8,011 nt of DNA from Chloroflexota bacterium (lineage in GTDB: Bacteria; Chloroflexota; Dehalococcoidia; Dehalococcoidales; UBA2162), in NCBI GenBank assembly GCA_016202525.1, contig JACQOM010000146.1:1-8011 (forward strand), in the 5' to 3' direction. A program made the position numbers and the translations under genes. Below are positions 1 through 5,156 of the stretch, in pieces. The notes under the pieces were generated by a model. The model searched no databases. It had not been told where the DNA came from and worked only from the letters and a program-made list of their open reading frames with translations. How positions within the stretch are numbered: the first letter of the stretch is position 1; every line of letters starts with the position of its first letter.

Positions 1-492
1 GGGTTGATTATGCTGGGGGGCTGCGACATCGTTATCTGCTCGGATGATTCCACTTTCTTAGACCCGCATGTGTCGGTGGGCTGGTTGCCCTTATCAGAGA
101 CTTTTGCTACAGTGACCCATATTCCGTTCGGCTTGGCCATGCGCATGGCTTTGCTGGGCACTACGGAGAGATTGAATGCCGAGAGGGCTTATCAGATAGG
201 CCTGGTCAGTGAGGTAGTTCCCAAAGATAAGTTAATGGAAAAGGCTACACAACTGGCTGAGCAAGTTGCCGCCCAGGCTCCACTGGCAGTGAGGTACATC
301 AGGCAGGTTATGCGCCGCATGTTCCATGAAGAGCCTTATGCCCGTAGCATGGAAGAGGCCAACCGCTGGGTCCACGGTCAGGTGAACCGCTCTCATGACG
401 GCATCGAGGGGCCGCGGGCTTTTTCCGAAAAGCGGAAGGCTCAATGGAATGCCGAAGGCGGGCCGAACCAGAGGGTTAACTTTGGGGGATGA
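1..492 (+). CDS. Crotonase-superfamily protein (enoyl-CoA hydratase-like), 5' truncated by the window
   Basis: This is the C-terminal 163 codons of a crotonase fold protein, which would act on an acyl-CoA thioester in the cytoplasm. The reading frame is open from base 1, so the start lies upstream; the TTG at 4 is only an internal Leu codon. It begins just after the GGG oxyanion-hole turn and continues through LGGCDIVICSDDSTFLDPHV, the GLVSEVVPKDKL segment typical of the family, and a basic C-terminal tail with SEKRKAQW. Compared with its two downstream paralogues it is complete from about residue 110 onward. Where rat enoyl-CoA hydratase has catalytic Glu144 and Glu164, this protein has Ile and His, so classical hydration is doubtful. 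It is 23 bp upstream of the next paralogue and probably shares its transcript. Family assignment is firm; substrate and reaction are unknown. Confidence 0.88.
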   Translation, partial: GLIMLGGCDIVICSDDSTFLDPHVSVGWLPLSETFATVTHIPFGLAMRMALLGTTERLNAERAYQIGLVSEVVPKDKLMEKATQLAEQVAAQAPLAVRYIRQVMRRMFHEEPYARSMEEANRWVHGQVNRSHDGIEGPRAFSEKRKAQWNAEGGPNQRVNFGG

Positions 493-515
493 ATTCCTGA
501 GTAAAGGAGGATATT

Positions 516-1334
516 ATGGCTTACCAAAATCTTATCTATGACAAGAAGGGCAAAGTAGCCGTCATCACGATGAACCGTCCCGATGCCCTGAACGCCATGA
601 ACTATGAACTGACGGATGAGCTGGTGGATGCTTTTCAGAAAGCGAACGATGACACTGATATCAATGTCATCATACTTACCGGCGCAGGCAGGGCATTCCA
701 GGTCGGGGCTGATATGAAGGTGGCGGCTCAGATAAAACCCGGGGAAAGTCCGCGTGCCGGTGGCTGGGGTGGTTTGGGTACGCCGGAGAAATCACTGAAA
801 CCGGTGGTCTGTGCCATCAATGGCATCTGCGCCGGCGGGGGGCTGATTATGCTGGGTGGCTGTGATGTGTTTATCTGTTCCGATGATGCCACTTTCTTCG
901 ACCCTCACGTCGATGTGGGCTGGCTGCCGCTGGGCGAGACTTTCGGCACAGCGACTTCGATGGCTTACCATCTGGCGATGCGTATGGGGTTAGTGGGCAA
1001 TTCAGAGAGAATGAATGCCAGCCGGGCCTACGAGGTAGGCATGGTCAGTGAAGTGGTGCCGCGTGACAAATTGATGGCGCGGGCATTGGAAATAGCGGAT
1101 ATAATCGCTTCCAAAGCGCCGCTGGCGACGAGGTGGATCCGGTATGCGATGCGCCATATCATGATTGACGCGCCACACGACACAGCGATGACTGAGATGG
1201 ATACCTGGGTTCATCAGCAGGTAAACCGGGACCCCGATGGCAGAGAAGGTCCTCGTTCCTTTGCCCAGAAACGGAAACCCCAGTGGACCGGTGAAGGTGG
1301 TCCGAAAATCAGGCCGATACGGATAAGAAGGTAA
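516..1334 (+). CDS. Crotonase-superfamily protein (enoyl-CoA hydratase-like), second of three tandem paralogues
   Basis: A full-length 272-residue crotonase-family protein, the usual size for this family. The ATG at 516 is supported by AAAGGAGG at 503-510, five bases upstream. Residues 58-66 (GRAFQVGAD) and 101-109 (INGICAGGG) form the two parts of the expected oxyanion hole that binds the thioester carbonyl. Residues 110-141 carry the core active-site segment, and the C-terminal helix region ends in AQKRKPQW. By alignment to rat mitochondrial enoyl-CoA hydratase, catalytic Glu144 is replaced by Ile111 and Glu164 by His131; Glu141 in LGETF is the nearest acid kept in all three paralogues. A Gly/Pro-rich loop at about 72-92 differs strongly from the next gene. 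It probably acts on an acyl-CoA in fatty-acid, aromatic or amino-acid breakdown, but could be an isomerase, hydrolase or lyase instead of a hydratase. Confidence 0.93.
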   Translation: MAYQNLIYDKKGKVAVITMNRPDALNAMNYELTDELVDAFQKANDDTDINVIILTGAGRAFQVGADMKVAAQIKPGESPRAGGWGGLGTPEKSLKPVVCAINGICAGGGLIMLGGCDVFICSDDATFFDPHVDVGWLPLGETFGTATSMAYHLAMRMGLVGNSERMNASRAYEVGMVSEVVPRDKLMARALEIADIIASKAPLATRWIRYAMRHIMIDAPHDTAMTEMDTWVHQQVNRDPDGREGPRSFAQKRKPQWTGEGGPKIRPIRIRR

Positions 1335-1368
1335 AAATCAGGCATTATTATCAAATGGAGGTATAACA

Positions 1369-2184
1369 ATGGCTTACGAGACTCTTATCTACGAGAAGAA
1401 GGGTAGAACGGCAATCATCACGCAGAACCGTCCCAATAGCTTGAATGCTCTGAACTTTAAGATGAGCGATGAGCTAATCGAGGCTTTCCAGCAGGCAAAT
1501 GATGACAATGAGGTCTATGTTATCGTGCTTACCGGCGCCGGCAGAGCTTTTAATGTCGGTGCCGACCAGAAAGAGGCGGCACAGGTCTCGCGTACCGGGG
1601 GGCAGGGGGGAGGATATGGCGGCTACAGCGCCCCCGGACGGTCTCTGAAACCGGTGGTCTGCGCCATCAATGGCATCTGTGCCGGCGGCGGTCTGATTCT
1701 GCTCGGCGGCTGTGATGTCGTTATCTGCTCCGATGACTCCACCTTTTTCGACCCCCATGTCGAGGTGGGCTGGCTGCCGCTGGGTGAGACCTTCGGCACG
1801 GCGACTTCGATGCCTTATCATCTGGCGATGCGTATGGCGTTGATGGGTAATTCGGAGAGAATGAACGCCGACAGGGCTTACCAGGTGGGTCTGGTCAGCG
1901 AGATAATCCCCCGCGATAAGCTAAATGAGCGGGCGCTGGCGATAGCCGACATCATTGCTTCCAAGGCGCCGCTGGCGACGAGGTGGATTCGGTATGCGAT
2001 GCGCCACATCATGATTGATGCGCCACATGATACGGCGATGAATGAGATGGATACCTGGGTTCACATGCAGGTGAACCGTGCTCATGATGGCATCGAGGGG
2101 CCGCGCTCCTTCGCTGAGAAGCGCAAACCGCAGTGGAACGGTGAAGGCGGTCCGGTCTACCGTCCGATACGCAGCAGCCATTAG
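1369..2184 (+). CDS. Crotonase-superfamily protein (enoyl-CoA hydratase-like), third of three tandem paralogues
   Basis: A full-length 271-residue paralogue of the preceding gene, starting at ATG 1369 with GGAGGT at 1357-1362. It keeps GRAFNVGAD (58-66) and INGICAGGG (100-108) for the oxyanion hole. The positions of the two classical catalytic glutamates are Ile110 and His130, as in its neighbours. Residues from about 195 to 227 match the second paralogue exactly, while its C-terminal AHDGIEGPRSFAEKRK stretch is closer to the first paralogue, which suggests past recombination among the three. The loop at residues 75-90 is glycine-rich and is encoded by two runs of six G (1597-1602 and 1605-1610). 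It is the last gene of the array and is followed by a convergent intergenic region. Fold assignment is secure; the reaction is not. Confidence 0.93.
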   Translation: MAYETLIYEKKGRTAIITQNRPNSLNALNFKMSDELIEAFQQANDDNEVYVIVLTGAGRAFNVGADQKEAAQVSRTGGQGGGYGGYSAPGRSLKPVVCAINGICAGGGLILLGGCDVVICSDDSTFFDPHVEVGWLPLGETFGTATSMPYHLAMRMALMGNSERMNADRAYQVGLVSEIIPRDKLNERALAIADIIASKAPLATRWIRYAMRHIMIDAPHDTAMNEMDTWVHMQVNRAHDGIEGPRSFAEKRKPQWNGEGGPVYRPIRSSH

Positions 2185-2186
2185 TA

Positions 2187-2202
2187 TTCCTGCGAGCAGG
2201 AA
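2187..2202 (+). terminator. Weak hairpin just after the crotonase array
   Basis: TTCCTG and CAGGAA form a perfect 6-bp stem around CGAG, three bases after the stop of the third crotonase gene. There is no T-run after it, so it is at best a weak or Rho-assisted terminator or an mRNA 3'-end stabiliser. Confidence 0.3.
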
Positions 2203-2236
2203 CATAAAATTAGTTAGTAGAGGTTGTCCAGAAAGC

Positions 2237-2341
2237 GTCATTGCGAGACCATTCCGGCGAAGTCGGAAGGCGAAGCAATCCGTGGTCGGGAAGGGATAGT
2301 CACTCCCCCCAGATTGCCACGGGCTTCGCCCTCGCAATGAC
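2237..2341. repeat. 105-bp palindromic repeat with perfect 11-bp inverted ends (copy A)
   Basis: The element starts with GTCATTGCGAG and ends with CTCGCAATGAC, an exact inverted pair. The left half contains TTCCG/CGGAA (2252-2268) and ends in GCAATC (2275-2280). The right half contains GATTGC, the small hairpin GGGC-TTC-GCCC (2321-2331) and GCAATGAC. It fills most of the gap between the convergent crotonase array and serS and may also shape the 3' ends of both transcripts. The same outer ends bound the GIY-YIG-containing segment at 3727-4227, so this looks like a short, gene-less member of the same repeat family. Confidence 0.8.
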
Positions 2342-2357
2342 ATTTCCAATATTCAGT

Positions 2358-3605
2358 TCACCGGATAACGCTTTGCTTGACGAAATCCTGTAAAACCTTG
2401 GGGACGGCAATGCTGCCGTCGGCTTGCTGGTAGTTCTCCAGGATGGCGATGAGAATTCGGGGCAGGGCTAAACCGGAGCCGTTCAGGGTGTGGACGAACT
2501 GTGGTTTGGCGTCAGAGGATGGGCGGTAGCGGATGTTAGCCCGCCGTGCCTGGAAATCGGTGCAGTTGGAACAGGAGCTGACCTCCAGCCATTCTTCACA
2601 GCCGGGAGCCCATACCTCGATATCATAAGACCTGGTGGAGGCAAAGCCGATGTCAGCGGTGCAGAGCTGGACGATGCGGTAAGGCAGCTCCAGCGCCTGG
2701 CAGACCTGCTCGGCGTCATTGAGCAGTTTGTCCAGCTCCTCATTCGAGGTGGCTGGCTCGGTGAATTTGTATAGCTCCACTTTGTCGAACTGGTGTCCCC
2801 GTTTGATGCCGCGGGTATCTTTGCCCGCCGACATTTTTTCCCGCCGGAAGCAGGCAGTGTAGGCGACATAATATAGCGGCAAGATTCCCGGGGCGATGAT
2901 TTCGTCGCGGTGCAGGTTGGTGATTGGCACCTCGGCGGTAGGCACCAGCCACAGGTCGTCTTCGGCGTCATGGTAGAGATTATCGGCGAATTTAGGCAGG
3001 TTGCTCGAACCGACCAGGCATTCCTTCTTGACCACAAATGGGGGATAGACCTCGCGGTAGCCATGGCCGGTATGGAGGTCTAACATGAAAGCGATGATGG
3101 CTCTTTGCAGTCGCGCGCCCAGCCCCTTGAGCACGTAGAAGCGGCTGCCGGATAGCTTGACTCCCCGCTCGAAGTCGATAATGTCCAGCGACTCGCCCAG
3201 TTTCCAGTGGGGAGACGGCGTGAAATCGAAGCTCTTAGGCTCTCGCCAGGAACGGATGACGACATTATCCTTTTCACTGGTGCCTACAGGGACGGTGGGT
3301 TGGGGTATGTTGGGTATCTGGAGCAGCAGCCCCTGTAACTGCTCATCGAGCTTTCTGCCCTCTTCTTCAAGGTCTCGTATTCTGGAACGCATCTCCACCA
3401 TTTCCTGTTTACCCGGAGCTAAATTCGCCTGGTATGCCCGGGCGCCCTCTTTTCGGCTGCGTCTCAGTTCTTCCAGTTCCGTTGTTTTCTTACGGCGCTC
3501 TGAATCCAACCTCAGAATTTCGTCCAGCGGGGCAGTATCCCGGCGGTTGGCGATGGCTTCCCGCACCAAATCTACATTGTCACGGATGAATTTCAGGTCA
3601 AGCAT
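2358..3605 (-). CDS. serS: Seryl-tRNA synthetase
   Basis: Charges tRNA-Ser (and the tRNA for selenocysteine where present) with serine in the cytoplasm. The protein is 415 residues, near the usual bacterial length. Residues 1-100 form the long antiparallel coiled-coil arm that recognises the tRNA, rich in Glu, Arg and Lys. The class II catalytic domain follows: TAEVP at 223-227 (serine pocket), motif 2 at about 253-282 with FRREKMSAGKDTRG and HQFDKVELYKF, and motif 3 at about 374-393 with LNGSGLALPR and AILENYQ. I chose the ATG at 3605 over the GTG at 3620 because the Shine-Dalgarno site (3611-3617) lies between them and MLDLKFIRDN is the normal family N-terminus. It is convergent with the crotonase array and is preceded by a repeat-rich leader. 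Nothing looks broken. Confidence 0.97.
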   Translation of the reverse strand: MLDLKFIRDNVDLVREAIANRRDTAPLDEILRLDSERRKKTTELEELRRSRKEGARAYQANLAPGKQEMVEMRSRIRDLEEEGRKLDEQLQGLLLQIPNIPQPTVPVGTSEKDNVVIRSWREPKSFDFTPSPHWKLGESLDIIDFERGVKLSGSRFYVLKGLGARLQRAIIAFMLDLHTGHGYREVYPPFVVKKECLVGSSNLPKFADNLYHDAEDDLWLVPTAEVPITNLHRDEIIAPGILPLYYVAYTACFRREKMSAGKDTRGIKRGHQFDKVELYKFTEPATSNEELDKLLNDAEQVCQALELPYRIVQLCTADIGFASTRSYDIEVWAPGCEEWLEVSSCSNCTDFQARRANIRYRPSSDAKPQFVHTLNGSGLALPRILIAILENYQQADGSIAVPKVLQDFVKQSVIR

Positions 3606-3610
3606 AGTTT

Positions 3611-3617
3611 TCTCCTT
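3611..3617 (-). promoter_or_regulatory. Ribosome binding site that fixes the serS start
   Basis: Read on the - strand this is AAGGAGA, five bases before the ATG at 3605. Using the upstream GTG at 3620 would put the site inside the coding region, so the ATG is preferred. Confidence 0.8.
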
Positions 3618-3622
3618 CACTG

Positions 3623-3667
3623 GTCATTGCGAGCGAAGCGTGGCAATCTCTTTAAATCATTATACAA
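3623..3667. repeat. Solo palindromic repeat unit with GIY-YIG-like tail, in the serS leader (copy B)
   Basis: GTCATTGCGAG at 3623-3633 leads to GTGGCAATCTCT, with ATTGC/GCAAT as the outer stem. The 28-base stretch 3640-3667 matches 3792-3819 at 25 of 28 positions by eye. In that other copy the stretch contains the last codons and the stop of the GIY-YIG gene, so this solo unit appears to carry a relic of such a gene's end. It lies directly before the serS ribosome binding site and would be transcribed as part of the serS 5' leader. Confidence 0.7.
3659..3664 (-). promoter_or_regulatory. Candidate -10 box for serS
   Basis: The - strand reads TATAAT here, about 54 bases before the serS ATG. 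No good -35 box is seen at 16-18 bases; that stretch is G-rich instead. The box lies within the tail of repeat copy B. This is the best visible serS promoter candidate, but it is weakly supported. Confidence 0.4.
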
Positions 3668-3726
3668 TACTAAACTAACCCCCATCCCACTTTTGTCCCC
3701 TTCCCTATACCTGTTTATATTTTAAT

Positions 3727-3756
3727 GTCATTGCGAGGGCGTAGCCCGTGGCAATC
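3727..3756. repeat. Palindromic repeat unit (copy C), left end of the GIY-YIG segment
   Basis: Starts GTCATTGCGAG and ends GTGGCAATC. It folds as a two-tier hairpin: ATTGC (3730-3734) with GCAAT (3751-3755), and GGGC (3737-3740) with GCCC (3744-3747) around GTA. It has the same orientation as copy B and the opposite orientation to copy D. Confidence 0.75.
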
Positions 3757-3769
3757 CCGGTAGACCTTC

Positions 3770-3800
3770 GTCATTGTCATTTTCCAAGCAGGTGGCAATC
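3770..3800. repeat. Degenerate repeat unit next to the end of the GIY-YIG gene
   Basis: GTCATTGTCA at the left and GTGGCAATC at the right match the ends of copies B and C, while the middle has decayed. It abuts the ancestral stop of the GIY-YIG gene at 3802-3804. Confidence 0.5.
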
Positions 3801-3801
3801 T

Positions 3802-4089
3802 CTACAAATCATCATACAAATCACGCCACTCCTGATTTATACTCTCAATTAGCTGGATTTTCTTCAGTCTTGGACCATCCTTAAGCTGCTTCTCTCGTCA
3901 GATGGCTCCGACGACATCTTCGCCCATTTCATAATAAACCAGTTTGTCGACTTTGTATCTCTTGGTAAACCCTTCTATGAACTTCTCCTTGCGCTCGTAG
4001 ATTCTTCTCTTCAGGTCATTGGTTACACCGATATACAGGACTGAACCAGTTTTGTTGGTCAGGATATAGACGTAGTATTGGCTGCTCAT
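3802..4089 (-). pseudogene. GIY-YIG nuclease domain protein (COG2827/YhbQ-like), interrupted by an in-frame TGA
   Basis: The first 63 codons (4089 to 3901) encode the start of a small GIY-YIG endonuclease. VYI at residues 7-9 and YIG at 19-21 are the two signature strands, and R28/R29 lie where the family's conserved arginine is expected. A TGA at 3898-3900 then stops translation. In the same frame, with no shift, the next 31 codons read REKQLKDGPRLKK, then IQLIESINQEWRDLYDDL, and a TAG at 3802-3804. This is the normal C-terminus of such proteins, giving an ancestral 95 residues. The part after the TGA includes the Glu of REKQLK, probably the metal-binding residue, so the 63-residue product should be inactive. 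No Shine-Dalgarno site is seen before the ATG. A sequencing error or TGA read-through are alternatives. Repeats flank it on both sides. Confidence 0.85.
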
Positions 4090-4098
4090 GTGTTTAAG

Positions 4099-4126
4099 TT
4101 GACAAGTATGGCAAATACTCTATAAT
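4099..4126 (+). promoter_or_regulatory. Consensus sigma70-type promoter with no gene downstream
   Basis: TTGACA (4099-4104), a 16-base spacer and TATAAT (4121-4126) match both consensus hexamers exactly. The spacer itself contains an inverted repeat, AGTAT (4105-4109) and ATACT (4115-4119). Transcription would start near 4133 and run through two palindromes (4131-4164 and 4192-4227) to ATTTTT at 4228-4233, or onward antisense to the HAD gene. No + strand gene follows. It could drive a short untranslated RNA of about 100 bases, or be chance in AT-rich DNA. Confidence 0.5.
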
Positions 4127-4130
4127 TATC

Positions 4131-4164
4131 ATTCCCAACTTGATAAAATCGGGGACGCGGGAAT
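4131..4164. repeat. CATTCCC/GGGAATC-type palindromic repeat
   Basis: ATTCCC (4131-4136) and GGGAAT (4159-4164) form inverted ends around a 22-base middle that holds CTTGATAAAATCGGGG. It looks like a second class of dispersed intergenic palindrome, distinct from the GTCATTGCGAG family. One copy is seen here, so its repeat status rests on resemblance only. Confidence 0.45.
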
Positions 4165-4191
4165 CTCCATGAATACTACCGTCTCCCACCT

Positions 4192-4227
4192 AGATTGCCA
4201 CGAGCACTAACGTGCTCTCGCAATGAC
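4192..4227. repeat. Palindromic repeat unit (copy D), right end of the GIY-YIG segment
   Basis: Inverted relative to copies B and C: it begins AGATTGCCACGAG and ends CTCGCAATGAC. It folds with GAGCAC (4202-4207) against GTGCTC (4212-4217) inside ATTGC (4194-4198) against GCAAT (4220-4224). The bases after it are ATTTTT, so on the + strand it could also end a transcript. Confidence 0.75.
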
Positions 4228-4236
4228 ATTTTTAGA

Positions 4237-4255
4237 AGAGAGGTGCAGCCTCTCT
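4237..4255 (-). terminator. Hairpin after the HAD gene, possible terminator
   Basis: AGAGAGG (4237-4243) and CCTCTCT (4249-4255) form a 7-bp stem around five bases, starting 12 bases beyond the HAD stop. On the - strand it is followed by TCTAAAAA, so the U-run is poor and efficiency is uncertain. Confidence 0.4.
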
Positions 4256-4267
4256 CGGACTCTTCCT

Positions 4268-5128
4268 TTAGTCTCGCTGGTTCTTGGCAGCGATTATCCT
4301 TTCAAGTACAATGGCGACGCCATCTTTGTCGTTACTCGCCGTATGGAAATTGGCACAAGCCAATACCTCAGGTACTGCGTTTGCTACAGCTATCGGAATA
4401 CCGCATATTTCTAACATTTCCACATCAGGTAAGTCATCTCCAAAAGCAACTGTCTCGCGAAGCGCAATATGTCGAGACTTTAAAAGATACCGTACTCCCA
4501 TGGACTTGGAGGCTCGCTTACTGGGCATATCTAAAAACTTGAAGCCGGCGTTGGGGAATACCGCAAGAAAATCGTTGAATTGTCGAGAAAGCTCTTGAGC
4601 CATAACCGAAAGGTCTTGCCCCAAGCCATTAACCCAAATTTTGGTAGGTTCTCGGCGAAGGGCTTCATCTAGCGAAAGGACCATATCGGGAGTAGCCCGA
4701 TTGAGGCTCCATAAGGTTCGGCTGTCAGGTGCTTGGTTGCAGCCAAATTCGAACCCGTCGAGCTCAATTCCTACGCGAACTGCTGGCTCTATTGCCAGAA
4801 TGAATCGAACTACCTTCGTGGCTACTTCTTGTGGGATTACTTCCCTCCGGAAACCAGACAGAGGAGTTGCACCTCTTATCACACCCCCGTTCTCCATTAC
4901 TAGAGAACACTTGTCTGCTAGCTTATCTCCGAGTAGTTGTCGTACTGAACGCTCTGCTCGTGATGTGGCAATGATGACTGCCAATCCATCCGAGATGCAT
5001 TGCTCCAACGCAGCGCGGCTGCGCGCAGATAGGTTGGACTTGCTATCCAGCAGCGTTCCGTCCAGGTCAATCGCGACTGCCTGACACTTCTCGAAGTCTG
5101 GGAGATTGATGTCTGTACTCTTGACCAT
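4268..5128 (-). CDS. HAD-superfamily hydrolase, Cof-like type IIB phosphatase
   Basis: A probable cytoplasmic Mg-dependent phosphatase acting on a small phosphorylated metabolite such as a sugar phosphate; the substrate cannot be read from sequence. Counting from the upstream TTG, all four HAD motifs are present: motif I DLDGTLLD with nucleophile Asp28 and Asp30, motif II ATSR (61-64), motif III Lys215 in KRASKSMG, and motif IV GDDLPDVEML (237-246). The insert between motifs II and III, about 110-205, is the type C2 cap of the Cof group. I chose ATG 5128 (286 residues) over TTG 5149 (293 residues), because ATG is the stronger start and GGAAAA lies just before it; neither has a strong Shine-Dalgarno site. 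It follows lysS by 28 bp on the same strand and is probably co-transcribed with it. Confidence 0.9.
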   Translation of the reverse strand: MVKSTDINLPDFEKCQAVAIDLDGTLLDSKSNLSARSRAALEQCISDGLAVIIATSRAERSVRQLLGDKLADKCSLVMENGGVIRGATPLSGFRREVIPQEVATKVVRFILAIEPAVRVGIELDGFEFGCNQAPDSRTLWSLNRATPDMVLSLDEALRREPTKIWVNGLGQDLSVMAQELSRQFNDFLAVFPNAGFKFLDMPSKRASKSMGVRYLLKSRHIALRETVAFGDDLPDVEMLEICGIPIAVANAVPEVLACANFHTASNDKDGVAIVLERIIAAKNQRD

Positions 5129-5156
5129 TATGATATTTTCCGTCGACAAATGTTAT

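Larger units (their letters stand above)
3727..4227. mobile_element. Candidate 501-bp element: GIY-YIG gene between inverted palindromic repeats
   Basis: The segment begins with GTCATTGCGAG and ends with its exact reverse complement CTCGCAATGAC. Inside are repeat unit C, a degenerate unit, the GIY-YIG gene on the - strand, a consensus promoter on the + strand, a CATTCCC/GGGAATC palindrome and repeat unit D. The 105-bp copy A has the same ends but no gene. This layout, a nuclease gene bracketed by palindromes that also occur alone, resembles that of REP elements with their transposases. No target-site duplication is evident and movement is not shown, so the element is a hypothesis; the repeats themselves are plain in the sequence. 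Confidence 0.4.

Noticed and set aside
1605..1618. GGGGGGAGG followed by ATG as an internal start
   Set aside because: The ATG at 1616 is out of frame with the gene and opens no meaningful reading frame; the G-runs are explained by glycine codons.
1921..2349. 142-codon open frame on the - strand across the crotonase end and repeat A
   Set aside because: It is the antisense of a well-supported gene and continues into a palindromic repeat, which readily gives spurious open frames.
3606..3620. Five-codon longer serS starting at GTG 3620
   Set aside because: The ribosome site would then be inside the gene; the ATG at 3605 has correct spacing and gives the usual N-terminus.
3898..3900. TGA in the GIY-YIG gene as a selenocysteine codon
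   Set aside because: The position is not a cysteine in this family as far as I know, and I saw no convincing SECIS-like hairpin right after it. A nonsense mutation is simpler.
3623..4227. CRISPR array
   Set aside because: The repeat units are few, unevenly spaced, in both orientations and palindromic throughout, with no unique spacers of constant length and no cas gene.
4195..4542. 115-codon open frame on the + strand downstream of the consensus promoter
   Set aside because: It starts inside repeat D and then runs antisense to the HAD gene, whose four motifs are intact on the other strand. The translation has no recognisable domain and no ribosome site.
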